Positions 51,063 through 62,213 of a stretch of DNA of 64,000 nucleotides are shown here, piece by piece. A program made the position numbers and the translations under genes. The notes beneath the pieces are model-generated. The model was not told the DNA's origin, did not search any database, and saw only the letters and a program-made list of their open reading frames with translations. Each line of letters starts with the position of its first letter. Within the stretch, counting starts at the first letter, position 1. Origin of the DNA: SCTD01 sp963781675 (GTDB lineage: Bacteria; Actinomycetota; Actinomycetes; Mycobacteriales; SCTD01); contig CAWAGF010000001.1 in NCBI GenBank assembly GCA_963781675.1, forward strand, positions 372,001 through 436,000. Direction: 5' to 3'.

Positions 51063-51069
51063 GCCGACC

Positions 51070-52674
<1,605 letters not shown>

Positions 52675-52766
52675 GCGGAGGCTGCGCACGGGGCCGTGCG
52701 ACGAAGGAGCACGCGCGCCGGGCGCTGCTGGAGCGAGCGAAGTGAACGTGTAGGGGAGCCTGAACC

Positions 52767-54740
52767 GTGTTCGACACCGTCCTCATCGCCAACCGCGGCG
52801 AGATCGCCGTGCGCGTCACGCGCACCCTGCGCCGCATGGGCATCCGCTCCGTCGCCGTCTACAGCGACGCCGACGCCGGGGCGCGGCACGTCCGCGAGGC
52901 CGACGTCGCCGTGCGCCTCGGACCGGCGAACGCGCGCGAGTCCTACCTCTCGATCGAGCGGCTGCTCGAGGCCGCCGCGCAGACGGGCGCACAGGCGGTG
53001 CACCCCGGCTACGGCTTCCTCGCCGAGAACACCGCGTTCGCGAACGCGTGCGCCGAGGCAGGCCTGGTCTTCGTCGGCCCGCCGGCGAGCGCCGTCGACG
53101 TCATGGGCGACAAGATCCGCGCCAAGCAGACCGTGAGCGCCGCCGGCGTGCCGGTCGTCCCCGGCCGCACCGAGCCCGGCATGACCGACGCCGACCTGCT
53201 GGCCGCCGCGGACGAGGTCGGCTTCCCGGTGCTGGTGAAGCCGAGTGCGGGGGGCGGCGGCAAGGGCATGCGGCTGGTGCACGAGCCGTCCGCGCTGGCC
53301 GAGGCGCTGGCCTCCGCGCGCCGCGAGGCGGCGAGCAGCTTCGGTGACGACACGCTGTTCCTCGAGCGGTTCGTCCTGACGCCGCGCCACATCGAGGTGC
53401 AGGTGCTCGCCGACACGCACGGCACGGTCGTGCACCTCGGTGAGCGCGAGTGCAGCCTGCAGCGCCGCCACCAGAAGGTCGTCGAGGAGGCGCCGTCGGT
53501 GCTGCTCGACGCGACGACCCGCGCGCGCATCGGCGGTGCCGCCGTCGACACCGCCCGCTCGGTCGGCTACACCGGCGCGGGCACCGTGGAGTTCATCGTC
53601 TCCGCGACCGCCCCGGACGAGTTCTTCTTCATGGAGATGAACACCCGCCTGCAGGTCGAGCACCCGGTCACCGAGCTCGTCACCGGGCTCGACCTCGTGG
53701 AGCAGCAGCTCCTCGTGGCCGCGGGCGAGCCGCTCGCCTTCACCCAGGACGACGTGCGGCTGGACGGCCACGCCGTCGAGGTGCGCGTCTACGCCGAGGA
53801 CCCGGCCCGCGGCTTCCTGCCGACCGGTGGGCCGGCGCTGCTGGTGCGCGAGCCGGCGGAGGAGGGCGTGCGGATCGACAGCTCGCTGGTCGAGGGCGTG
53901 ACCGTCGGCACGACGTACGACCCGATGCTCTCCAAGGTGATCGCGTGGGGGCCGGACCGCGCGACCGCGCTGGCCAAGCTCGACCGCGCGCTGGCGGCCA
54001 ACGTGGTGCTCGGCGTCGGCACGAACACCGGCTTCCTGCGCACGCTGCTCACGCACCCGGAGGTGCAGGCCGGGCGGCTGGACACCGGCTTCATCGAGCG
54101 CGAGCTCGAGGCGCTGACGGCGACCAGCACGCCGGTGGAGGCGTACGCCGCGGCCGCGCTGGCCGGGCTGCTCCGCCGGCACCGCACCGCGGTCGACCCC
54201 TGGGAGTCGGCCGACGGCTGGCGGCTGTCCGGCACCGCGACCTCGGTCTGGCGCGTCGCGGGCCCGGGCGGCGAGCCGCTGCAGGTGGTGGTCACCGGCG
54301 ACCCCGCCGGCGCCACCGTGCAGGTCGGGGACGACGCACCGGTCGCCGCCCGCGCGGAGCAGCTGCCGGACGGCGTGCTGCTCACCGTGGACGGCCGCAC
54401 CACGACCGCGCTCGTGGCCGTCGACGGGGCGACCACCTGGGTGCACGTGCTCGGCGGCACCCACGCCGTCACCGAGCTGCCGCCGGCGCGCAAGGGCGCC
54501 GGCGCGGGCGCGCACGACGGCGACGTCCGCAGCCCCATGCCGGGCGCGGTCATCGCGGTGCGGGTCGCCGCGGGCGACGCGGTGGCCAAGGGCGACGTGC
54601 TGCTCGTCGTCGAGGCGATGAAGATGGAGCACGCCCTGAGCGCGCCCTTCGACGGCGTCGTCGCCGACCTGCAGGTGCGCACCGGCGACCAGGTCGTCGT
54701 CGACCAGCTGCTCGCCACGGTGGGCCCGGCCGAGGACTAG
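52767..54740 (+). CDS. Acyl-CoA carboxylase alpha subunit (biotin carboxylase + biotin carrier)
   Basis: Intact 657-residue alpha subunit. Biotin carboxylase domain (about residues 1-450): TVLIANRGEIAVRVTRTLRR, the ATP-grasp glycine loop KPSAGGGGKGMRLVH, ERECSLQRRHQKVVEEAPS and FMEMNTRLQVEHPVTELVTG. A linker of about 120 residues leads to the C-terminal biotinyl domain, where the biotinylated lysine is in VEAMKMEH. It pairs with the preceding carboxyltransferase. AGGGGAG lies upstream of the GTG at slightly long spacing. The product of the complex is probably 3-methylglutaconyl-CoA, inferred from the partner. Confidence 0.93.
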   Translation: MFDTVLIANRGEIAVRVTRTLRRMGIRSVAVYSDADAGARHVREADVAVRLGPANARESYLSIERLLEAAAQTGAQAVHPGYGFLAENTAFANACAEAGLVFVGPPASAVDVMGDKIRAKQTVSAAGVPVVPGRTEPGMTDADLLAAADEVGFPVLVKPSAGGGGKGMRLVHEPSALAEALASARREAASSFGDDTLFLERFVLTPRHIEVQVLADTHGTVVHLGERECSLQRRHQKVVEEAPSVLLDATTRARIGGAAVDTARSVGYTGAGTVEFIVSATAPDEFFFMEMNTRLQVEHPVTELVTGLDLVEQQLLVAAGEPLAFTQDDVRLDGHAVEVRVYAEDPARGFLPTGGPALLVREPAEEGVRIDSSLVEGVTVGTTYDPMLSKVIAWGPDRATALAKLDRALAANVVLGVGTNTGFLRTLLTHPEVQAGRLDTGFIERELEALTATSTPVEAYAAAALAGLLRRHRTAVDPWESADGWRLSGTATSVWRVAGPGGEPLQVVVTGDPAGATVQVGDDAPVAARAEQLPDGVLLTVDGRTTTALVAVDGATTWVHVLGGTHAVTELPPARKGAGAGAHDGDVRSPMPGAVIAVRVAAGDAVAKGDVLLVVEAMKMEHALSAPFDGVVADLQVRTGDQVVVDQLLATVGPAED

Positions 54741-54792
54741 TCCTCGTCGGCCGCGTCGCACGCGACCGCTGGCCCTGGGTCGTCCAGCAGCG

Positions 54793-56148
54793 CTAGTCGG
54801 CGCTGAGGCCGACCTCGGTGCCTCGGGCCATCGGGCCGAACAGCAGCACGGCGAGGTCCGGCACGTCGGACGGCGCGACCCCCATCACCGGGCCGATCAC
54901 CGCCCCCACGGCCTGCCGGTCGCGGTCCCGCTGGGCCAGCGCGACCGCCGGCTGGGAGGCGGCGTCGGCGCCGGGAGCCGGCTGCGGGTTCTCGTCGCGG
55001 ACGCACTCGGTCTGGACGCCGGGAGCCTGCTCCTGCTCGTCGCAGTAGCCGTCGGTGACCTCGACGTCCACGGGGAACGGGACGATGGCGGGGTTCGGCG
55101 GCAGACCGCGGCAGGTCGGGCCGTTGTCCGCGCCGTAGGCCGGCTCGTCGCCGGTGCGGTAGCCGCCCTGGTCCTTGGTCAGCTCGAGCGTGATGTGGAG
55201 CCCGGGCTGCAGGCCGCCGAAGGCCTGCGAGGCCAGCGCCTCCTGCTTGACCAGCCCGCGCGACAGGCAGCCGAACTCGGGGGAGTAGCGGGCGTACACC
55301 TGCAGCGACGGCAGGCTGTCGCGGGCGAGCGTGATGAGCCGCTCGTCGTTCTCCTCGAGGAAGGAGCCCATCTCGTTCGCGAAGCCGGTGGTGGAGGTCA
55401 GGAAGGTGTTGAGCTCCTGCTCCTGGTCCACCAGGTTGCGGTTGACGGCCGAGAGGTTGTCCAGCACCTCGACGATGTCGGGGGTGGAGCGCTCCAGGTT
55501 GTCGGCGAAGTCGGCCACCCCGCGGAAGTTCTCGCCCAGGGCAGGGATCTCGGGGTTGATCTCGCGCAGGTAGCTGTCGACCAGCTCGAGGTTCTGGCCG
55601 ATCTGGTCGCCCCTGCCGCGCAGCGCACCGGACAGCGCGTTGAGCGTGGTGCTGACCTGCTGGGGCTTGAGCGCGCGCAGCAGCGGCAGGATGTCGTTGA
55701 GGGTCTGCTCGGTCTCGCGGGCGACCGCCGAGCTGTCCCGCTCGATGACGTCGCCGTCGCGCAGCGGCTCGGCGGAGGAGGCGTCGTCGAACTCGAGCGC
55801 GACGAACTTCTCGCCGAACAGCGTCTTGGGCAGCAGCCGGGCCTTGGTGTCGCTCGGGATCTGCCGGGCGGCCTCCGGCTTCAGCGCCAGGGTGATGGTC
55901 GCGCCGTCGCCGTCGGTGTCCACCTCGCGGATGTCGCCGACGAGCAGGCCGCGGGCCTTGACGTCTCCGCCGGTGCTGAGCTGGTTGCCGATGCTGCTGG
56001 CCTTCAGCTCGACCATGACGACCGGCGTGAAGGCCTTCTGGTAGAGCGCGACGGTCAGCGCGACGACACCCGCCAGCACGGCGAGGAACAGCAGCCCGGC
56101 GAGCTGCTGCTTGACGCGACGGCGCCCGGTGACCAGCGGCGGTGACAT
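54793..56148 (-). CDS. MCE/MlaD family protein, orphan
   Basis: Intact 451-residue protein. N-terminal membrane helix (LAGLLFLAVLAGVVALTVAL), then an MCE domain (about residues 40-120: VMVELKASSIGNQLSTGGDV, KARGLLVGDIREVD, LLPKTLFGEKFVAL), a long helical region (about 140-290, with NLSAVNRNLVDQEQELNTFL) and a cysteine-containing C-terminal domain. MCE proteins form tubes carrying lipids or sterols across the envelope. A normal actinobacterial mce operon has two yrbE permeases and six mce genes; here a single MCE gene stands alone, with no yrbE in the window. GAGGAGG lies just before the ATG. Confidence 0.88.
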   Translation of the reverse strand: MSPPLVTGRRRVKQQLAGLLFLAVLAGVVALTVALYQKAFTPVVMVELKASSIGNQLSTGGDVKARGLLVGDIREVDTDGDGATITLALKPEAARQIPSDTKARLLPKTLFGEKFVALEFDDASSAEPLRDGDVIERDSSAVARETEQTLNDILPLLRALKPQQVSTTLNALSGALRGRGDQIGQNLELVDSYLREINPEIPALGENFRGVADFADNLERSTPDIVEVLDNLSAVNRNLVDQEQELNTFLTSTTGFANEMGSFLEENDERLITLARDSLPSLQVYARYSPEFGCLSRGLVKQEALASQAFGGLQPGLHITLELTKDQGGYRTGDEPAYGADNGPTCRGLPPNPAIVPFPVDVEVTDGYCDEQEQAPGVQTECVRDENPQPAPGADAASQPAVALAQRDRDRQAVGAVIGPVMGVAPSDVPDLAVLLFGPMARGTEVGLSAD

Positions 56149-56206
56149 CGACCCTCCTCAGACGTGTGACCAGGATCGCACGGTCTGTCCTGGCCGTGCT
56201 GCCGCC

Positions 56207-56845
56207 TCAGGCTCCGCGGTGCAGTGCGCCCAGGACGACGCGGGCGAACTCGGCGCACTGGGCCACCGTCCAGCGCTCCGGGTGCTCGAGCAGGAGGCGC
56301 CCGGCGCCCTCGGCGAGGGTGAACACCGAGCGGGTGAACAGCTCGGCGTCGACGTCGGGGCCGCCCCGGCGGGCCAGCCCCCACTCGAGCAGCCCGCGCA
56401 GCGCGCGCAGCTGCAGCCGGCGCTGGGTGGCCACCCGGTCGTGCAGCTCCGGCGGGGCCCCCTCGGGCGGCACCAGGATGACCCGCCAGGTGTCCGGGTC
56501 GCTCGTGATCGACGTGAGGTAGGCGGTGATGCCCTGCACGAGCAGGTCGTCGGGGTCGACCTCGTCGCCCGGGCCGGGCACCGCCGGGAACACGCCGGCC
56601 AGCTGCGCGAGCACCTGCTGCTCGGCGCGGTCGATCATCGCGGTGAGCAGCGCGGTGCGGTCGGCGAAGGCGCCGTAGACGACCGGGCGCGTCACCCCGC
56701 AGGCCTTGGCCACGCCGTCCACCGAGACGGCGTGGAAGCCGCGGTCCAGGGCGATCCGCTGCGCCGCCTCCAGCAGCTGCTCCCGGCGCTCGGCTGCCGG
56801 GAGGCGGGCGGCGTACGGCCGCTTGGGGGGGCTTGCCGAGGTCAC
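56207..56845 (-). CDS. TetR regulator divergent from the monooxygenase operon
   Basis: Intact 212-residue TetR repressor. N-terminal AAERREQLLEAAQRIALDRG, helix-turn-helix VDGVAKACGVTRPVVYGAFA, then DRTALLTAMIDRAEQQ. The ligand domain includes SDPDTWRVILVPPEGAPPE. It is divergent from a Baeyer-Villiger monooxygenase across 56 bases holding tandem operators, the same arrangement as EthR/EthA in mycobacteria; orthology is not claimed. It also stands upstream of the orphan MCE gene on the same strand, 58 bases away. The start is of leaderless type, so its promoter is inside the operator region and autoregulation is likely. Confidence 0.88.
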   Translation of the reverse strand: MTSASPPKRPYAARLPAAERREQLLEAAQRIALDRGFHAVSVDGVAKACGVTRPVVYGAFADRTALLTAMIDRAEQQVLAQLAGVFPAVPGPGDEVDPDDLLVQGITAYLTSITSDPDTWRVILVPPEGAPPELHDRVATQRRLQLRALRGLLEWGLARRGGPDVDAELFTRSVFTLAEGAGRLLLEHPERWTVAQCAEFARVVLGALHRGA

Positions 56846-56851
56846 GGCGAG

Positions 56852-56857
56852 ATGCTA
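56852..56857 (-). promoter_or_regulatory. -10 hexamer TAGCAT, leaderless TetR gene
   Basis: On the minus strand TAGCAT, six bases, then GTG at 56845. The hexamer is covered by the first of two tandem operators. Confidence 0.55.
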
Positions 56858-56885
56858 CACCTGTGTTGCTACACTTGTGTAGCAA
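56854..56885. promoter_or_regulatory. Tandem TetR-type operators
   Basis: TTGCTACAC-TT-GTGTAGCAA (56866-56885) is a perfect 9-bp inverted repeat. Next to it, GCTACAC-CT-GTGTTGC (56854-56869) is the same sequence with one mismatch. The two are offset by 14 bases and fill most of the gap between the divergent TetR and monooxygenase genes. Confidence 0.75.
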
Positions 56886-56901
56886 TGACGAGGAGGCCTG
56901 C

Positions 56902-58400
56902 ATGACGACGACCGACCTGCCCGCCCGGACCGCGGTGCTGGTGGTGGGCACCGGCTTCGCCGGGCTCGGCACCGCCGTCCGGCTGCGCGAGCGCGGCCGC
57001 CTGGACTTCGTCGTCATCGAGCGCGGGCACGACGTGGGCGGCACCTGGCGCGACAACAGCTACCCCGGCTGCGCCTGCGACGTGCCGAGCCACATGTACT
57101 CCTTCTCCTTCGCGCCGAACCCGCACTGGACCCGCGCCTTCTCGCCCCAGCCGGAGATCCAGGCCTACCTGCAGCGGGTCGCGCGCGAGCGGGGCGTCCT
57201 GCCGCACGTCCGCTTCGGCACCGAGCTGCTCGTCGGCCCGCTGGGACGAGGCCGCCGCGGCCTGGACCGTCGAGACGAGCCGCGGCACCGTCGTCGCGGA
57301 CGTGCTCGTCCTCGGCACCGGCGGGCTGTCCGACCCCGCGCTGCCGGAGGTGCCCGGCCTCGACCGCTTCACCGGCACGACCTTCCACTCCGCCACCTGG
57401 GACCACGACCACGACCTGACCGGGCGAGCGGGTCGCCGTCGTCGGCACCGGCGCCTCGGCGATCCAGTTCGTGCCGCACGTCCAGCGCCGGGCCGGCCAC
57501 CTGACGCTGTTCCAGCGCACCGCCCCCTGGGTGCTGCCCCGGCGCGACCGCGCGATCAGCCGGTTCGAGCAGCGGCTGTACGAGAAGGTCCCGGCCGCCC
57601 AGAAGCTGAGCCGCGCGGGCATCTACGGGCTGCGCGAGTCGTGGCTCGTCGGCTTCACCGTGCAGCCCGCGATCATGAAGGTCGCGGAGCGGGTGGCCCG
57701 GCACATGCTGGCCAAGCAGGTGCCGGACCCCGTGCTGCGCGACACGTTGACGCCGCGGTACCGGCTCGGCTGCAAGCGGGTCCTGCTGAGCAACGAGTAC
57801 TACCCGGCGCTCGTGCAGGACAACGTCACCGTCGTTGCCGCCGGCATCGCCGAGGTGCGCGAGCGCTCGGTCGTCGACACCGAGGGCGTCGAGCACGAGG
57901 TCGACACGATCGTCTTCGGCACGGGCTTCAAGATCAGCGACCCGCCGGTGGCCGCCCGCGTGCACGGCCGTGACGGCCGGACCCTCGAGCAGACCTGGGC
58001 CGACACCGGCATGACCGCCTTCCACGGGGCGACGGTGGCGGGCTTCCCCAACCTGTTCTTCCTCGTGGGCCCGAACACGGGCCTGGGCCACAACTCGATC
58101 GTCTACATGATCGAGAGCCAGATCGCGTACCTGCTGGCCGCGCTGGAGGAGATGGACGCCGCGTCGGTGGCCTCGGTGGAGCCGCGCCGCGAGAAGCAGG
58201 ACGCCTGGAACGCCGAGCTGCAGGAGCAGCTGCAGGGCACGGTCTGGAACGCCGGCGGCTGCTCGTCCTGGTACCTCGACGCCCGCGGCCGCAACACCAC
58301 GCTGTGGCCGACGTTCACGCTGCCGTACCGTCGCGCGCTGTCGCGCTTCCCGCTCGAGGACTACGAGACGACGTCCGAGCGGGCGGGGGTCGCCGCATGA
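56902..58400 (+). CDS. Type I Baeyer-Villiger / flavin-containing monooxygenase (two frameshifts)
   Basis: About 500 codons. NADPH- and FAD-dependent monooxygenase inserting oxygen next to a ketone. First Rossmann motif VLVVGTGFAGLGTAVRL, then VGGTWRDNSYPGCACDVPSH with YSFSFAPNPHW, the Baeyer-Villiger fingerprint FTGTTFHSATW (FxGxxxHxxxW), and a second Rossmann motif AVVGTGASAIQFVPH. Later VFGTGFKISDPP is also typical. Breaks near 57240 and 57423 are single-base. GAGGAGG lies five bases before the ATG. Heads an operon with an SDR, WS/DGAT and others, and is probably repressed by the divergent TetR protein. It resembles EthA/MymA-type enzymes acting on long-chain ketones, by family. Confidence 0.88.
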
Positions 58401-59210
58401 GCCGCCGCTTCGAGCCGTACGGCTCGGTCGTCGTCATCACCGGCGCGGGCGGCGGCCTGGGCGCCGAGCTGTCCCGCCAGCTGACCGCCAAGGGCGCCCG
58501 CATCGCGCCGGCTCGCGCTGCCCGGCGACGTGGTGCCCGAGCTCCCCGGCGCCCGCGCCTGGGCGGTCGACGTCACCGACGCCGCCGCGCTGGAGCGGGT
58601 GGCCGCCGAGGTGCAGCAGCACTTCGGCCGCGTCGACGTCCTCGTGGTCAACGCCGGGATCGGGCACACCGGCGCGCTGCTGACGATGGACCCCGCGTCG
58701 TACGAGCGGGTCCTCGAGGTGAACCTGCTCGGCAGCGTCCGGACCGTGCGGGCCTTCCTGCCCGCCCTGGTCGAGAGCCGCGGGCACGTGCTGCAGGTCG
58801 CCTCGCTCGCCGCGATGGTGCACGCGCCGCTGATGAGCGCGTACGCCGCCAGCAAGGCCGGGGTCGAGGCGATGGCGCACGCGCTGCGCCCGGAGCTGGC
58901 GCACCTGGGGGTGACGGTCGGCGTCGCCTACCTCGCCTTCACCGACACGGCGATGGTGCAGGCCGCCGACGCCGACCCGGCGCTCAAGGCCCTGCGGGCC
59001 TCCCTGCCCGGACCGTTCGGCAAGACCTACCCGGTCGCGCCGGCCGTCGCCAGGATCGTCGCGGGGCTGGAGCGCCGCAGCCCGCACGTCTACGCGCAGG
59101 CCTGGCTGCGGGTGATGGCGGCCGTGCGTGGGCAGGCCCCCGGAGTGGTCGCCCGCCAGTCGGCGGGCCCGGCCGCCGTGGCCCAGGCCGCCCAGCAGCA
59201 GCGGGCCTAG
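58397..59210 (+). CDS. Short-chain dehydrogenase/reductase (one frameshift)
   Basis: About 271 codons. NAD(P)-binding TGAGGGLGAELSRQLTAKG, the central LVVNAGIGHTGALL (NAG motif), catalytic serine in VASLAAMVHAPL and YxxxK in YAASKAGVEAMAHAL. Frame break near 58508 in the sequence after GARIA. The ATG overlaps the monooxygenase stop (ATGA). SDRs beside EthA/MymA-type monooxygenases may supply or remove the ketone or aldehyde substrate; the exact reaction is unknown. The C-terminal tail has AWLRVMAAVRGQAPGVV. Confidence 0.85.
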
Positions 59211-59239
59211 GGTCCACCCGACACACCAGGAGGCACGAC

Positions 59240-60606
59240 GTGGCGCTGATGCCCGTGCAGGACTCGATGTTCATGATCCCGGAGAGCCGGGAGCAGCCGA
59301 TGCACGTCGGGAGCCTGCAGCTGTTCGACCTCCCGGAGGGCTGCGGCAAGGAGTACCTCGCCGAGCTGTACCAGAAGTCGGTCGGCGTCACGGACATCGC
59401 GCCGGTCTTCAAGAAGCGGCCCTACCGCTCCCCGCTGACCCTCGGCCAGTGGGCGTGGAAGGAGGACGAGGACATCGACCTCGAGCACCACGTCCGCCAC
59501 TCCGCCCTGCCGGAGCCCGGTCGGGTGCGCGAGCTGCTGGCGCTGACCTCCCGCCTGCACGGCACGCTGCTCGACCGCAAGCGGCCGCTCTGGGAGGGCC
59601 ACCTCATCGAGGGCCTCGAGGGCGACCGCTTCGCCGTCTACACCAAGCTGCACCACGCCGTGATGGACGGCGTCTCGGGGATGCGCCTGATGCAGCGCAG
59701 CCTGTCCACCGACCCCGACGAGCGCGACGTGCCGGTGCCGTGGCAGCGCCGCGACAGCACCCGGCCGCCGAGGCAGAAGGACGGCTTCTCGCCGCTCGCC
59801 GTGCCGAAGGCGGCGCTGCAGCTCGGCGGCGACGCCGTCGGCCTGGTGCCGACGCTGCTGCACCTGGCCAACGACGCGCTGCGCCACCAGGCCGCCACGC
59901 TGCCGCTGCAGGCGCCGCGCTCGATGTTCAACGTGGGCATCACCGGCAGCCGTCGCATCGCCGCCGAGTCGTGGTCGATGGAGCGCCTGCGCAAGGTCGG
60001 CAAGGCCGCGGACGCGACGCTCAACGACGTCGTCCTCGCCATGTGCTCGGGCGCCCTGCGCACCTACCTGCTGGAGCAGGACGCGCTGCCGGGCAGCCCG
60101 CTCATCGCGATGACGCCGGTGTCGCTGCGCGACGAGAGCAGCCCCGACGAGACCAACGCCGTCGGCACGATCCTGTGCAACCTCGCGACCGACCTCGAGC
60201 ACCCGGGCGCGCGCCTGGTCGCGGTCCGCGCGTCGATGCTGCAGGGCAAGGCGACCCTCAAGGGCCTGAGCCAGAACCAGATCACCGCGCTGTCGGCCGT
60301 CGTCATGGCGCCGCTGCTGCTCAACTCGGTGCTCGACCTGCACAAGATCACGCCGCCGCCGTTCAACCTGGTCATCAGCAACGTGCCGGGCCCGAAGGAG
60401 CCGCTCTACTGGAACGGCGCGCGGCTGCAGGGGATGTACCCGCTGTCCATCCCGCTCGACGGCCAGGCCATGAACATCACCTGACCAGCTACGCCGGCCA
60501 GGTGCAGTTCGGCATCGTCGGCTGCCGGCGCAGCGTCCCGCGCCTGCAGCGCCTGCTCGCGCACCTCGAGGAGTCGCTGGTCGGCCTCGAGCAGGCCGTC
60601 CTCTGA
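59240..60606 (+). CDS. Wax ester synthase / diacylglycerol acyltransferase (one frameshift)
   Basis: About 456 codons. WS/DGAT enzymes join fatty acyl-CoA to long-chain alcohols or diacylglycerol to form storage lipid. The catalytic HHxxxDG motif is KLHHAVMDGVSGMRL. Other family parts: MPVQDSMFMIPESREQPMHV, RPLWEGHLIEGLEGDRFAVY and FNLVISNVPGPKEPLYW. The frame stops early at 60484 because one C seems missing near 60481 (ATCACCTGACC for ATCACCCTGACC); the family C-terminus then continues as SYAGQVQFGIVGCRRSVPRL to 60606. AGGAGG is six bases before the GTG. Part of the monooxygenase-SDR operon. Confidence 0.9.
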
Positions 60607-61421
60607 TCGGCGTCACCGGGGCCAGCGGCGCGATCGGCGGCGCTGTCGCCCGCGCGCTGGCCGGCCGCGACCTGCGCCTGGTGGTGCGGGACGCCGCCCG
60701 CGCGCCCGCGCTCGACGGGTCCTCGGTGGCGCAGGCGTCCTACGACGACGAGGCCGCGATGACCGCCGCCCTCGACGGCGTCGACGTCCTGCTGCTCGTG
60801 TCCGCGGCGGAGCACCCGCACCGGCTGGAGCAGCACCGGACGGCGGTCCGCGCCGCAGCGGCAGCCGGCGTGCGGCGGGTCGTCTACACGTCCTTCCAGG
60901 GCGCGGCCGCCGACGCGGTGTTCACCCTCGCCCGCGACCACCACCACACCGAGGTCGCGCTGCAGGAGGCCGGGCTCGTGACGACGGTGCTGCGCAACAG
61001 CCTCTACGCCGACGTGCTGCCGGACTTCTTCGACGGGAGCGGCGTCGTCCGCGGCCCGGCCGGCGAGGGGCGGGTCGCCGCCGTCGCGCGCCGCGACGTC
61101 GTGGAGGTGGCGGTGGCCGCGCTGACGGACGAGGCGCACGCCGGGCAGACGTACGTCCTGACCGGGCCGGAGGCGCTGACGCTGGACGACGTCGCCGAGG
61201 AGCTGACCGAGGCGACCGGCGACGCCAAGCGGTACGAGCGGGAGAGCCTCGAGCAGGCCTACGCGTCCCGGGCGCACCACGGGGTCGAGCAGTGGCAGCT
61301 CGACGCGTGGGTGAGCACCTACACCGCCATCGCCGCCGGGGAGATGGCCGAGGTGACCGGAGACGTCGAGCGGGTCACCGGCCGCCGGGCGACGTCGCTG
61401 ACCACCGTGCTGCGCGGATGA
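60603..61421 (+). CDS. NmrA-like / atypical SDR NAD(P)-binding protein
   Basis: 272 residues. The N-terminal IGVTGASGAIGGAVARALAG binds the nucleotide. Central parts VRRVVYTSFQGAAADAVFTL and TTVLRNSLYADVLPDFF, and LTGPEALTLDDVAEELTEAT, match NmrA/QOR2-type reductases, which often act as quinone reductases or redox sensors. No ATG, GTG or TTG is available at the N-terminus: the only start consistent with a full Rossmann motif is CTG at 60603, overlapping the WS/DGAT stop as CTGA. A sequence error (for example GTGA) is as likely as a true CTG start. The stop overlaps the next ATG. Confidence 0.82.
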   Translation: MIGVTGASGAIGGAVARALAGRDLRLVVRDAARAPALDGSSVAQASYDDEAAMTAALDGVDVLLLVSAAEHPHRLEQHRTAVRAAAAAGVRRVVYTSFQGAAADAVFTLARDHHHTEVALQEAGLVTTVLRNSLYADVLPDFFDGSGVVRGPAGEGRVAAVARRDVVEVAVAALTDEAHAGQTYVLTGPEALTLDDVAEELTEATGDAKRYERESLEQAYASRAHHGVEQWQLDAWVSTYTAIAAGEMAEVTGDVERVTGRRATSLTTVLRG

Positions 61422-62149
61422 GGCCGTACGACGTGGTCGCGGTGAACCTCGACCCCGCTGCGGACAACCGGATCCACGACGACGACGTGGCGCAGTCGTT
61501 CGGCTTCCGCGGCGCACTCGTGCCGGGCGTCGAGGTCTTCGCGCTGGCCAGCGCGCCACTCGTCGCGGCGTGGGGGGAGGCGTTCCTCGCGCGCGGCCGG
61601 ATGGCGCTGCGCTTCCGCTCACCGGTCTACGACGGCGAGCAGGTCCGGGTGGAGCTCGGCGAGCAGCTCACGGTCACCGGACCGGACGGCGTGCTGCGCG
61701 CCTCCGGCCAGGCCGTCGCCACGGCCGCGCCGCAGCCGGTCGGGGAGTACGACGTCGTCCCGCTGCCGCCCGCCCCTGCCGAGGAGCCGGGAGTGCTCGG
61801 CACGCTGGACGTGCCCGGCGATGCGGTCGCGTGCGCCGACTACGTCCGGCGGGTCGGGGACACCTCGCCGCTGTACGCCGACCTCGTGCACCCGGGGCTG
61901 CTGCTGCGGATGGTGAACCTGGCGCTCATGAGCAGCGTCCGGCTCGGCCCCTGGATCCACACCGCGAGCGACTGCCGCTTCCTCGCGCCGGCGCGGGTGG
62001 GCGAGCCGCTGCAGGTCCGCAGCCGGGTGACCGGGCGCTTCGTGCGCAAGGGCCACGACTACGTGCGGTACGACGCGCTGCTGCTGTCGCGCGGCGCACC
62101 GGTCGCCGAGGTGCAGCACGAGGCGATCTGGCGGCTCGGCGGCGCCTGA
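61418..62149 (+). CDS. MaoC-like hot-dog protein
   Basis: Intact 243-residue protein with two hot-dog-like halves. IHDDDVAQSFGFRGALVPGV matches the hydratase-like N-terminal region, where the HGA-type loop is replaced by RGALVPGVEVF. MALRFRSPVYDGEQVRVELG and the C-terminal FLAPARVGEPLQVRSRVTGR are typical thioester-binding strands. Members are enoyl-CoA hydratases or carrier proteins; the classic D-x(4)-H pair is not obvious, so catalysis is uncertain. The ATG overlaps the NmrA-like gene stop (ATGA). Last gene of the lipid operon. Confidence 0.72.
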   Translation: MRPYDVVAVNLDPAADNRIHDDDVAQSFGFRGALVPGVEVFALASAPLVAAWGEAFLARGRMALRFRSPVYDGEQVRVELGEQLTVTGPDGVLRASGQAVATAAPQPVGEYDVVPLPPAPAEEPGVLGTLDVPGDAVACADYVRRVGDTSPLYADLVHPGLLLRMVNLALMSSVRLGPWIHTASDCRFLAPARVGEPLQVRSRVTGRFVRKGHDYVRYDALLLSRGAPVAEVQHEAIWRLGGA

Positions 62150-62201
62150 CGCGCAGTGCTCAGGCGTCGTCCACCTCACGTTCTCCACACGTCCGCCCGG
62201 G

Positions 62202-62207
62202 TACCGT
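62202..62207 (+). promoter_or_regulatory. -10 hexamer TACCGT, leaderless PAP2 gene
   Basis: TACCGT, six bases, then GTG at 62214; no Shine-Dalgarno. Confidence 0.55.
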
Positions 62208-62213
62208 TCGCAG

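Noticed and set aside
52675..52766. A small epsilon-type subunit gene between the carboxylase genes
   Set aside because: The 92-base gap has short open frames but no start codon with a plausible length or ribosome-binding site.
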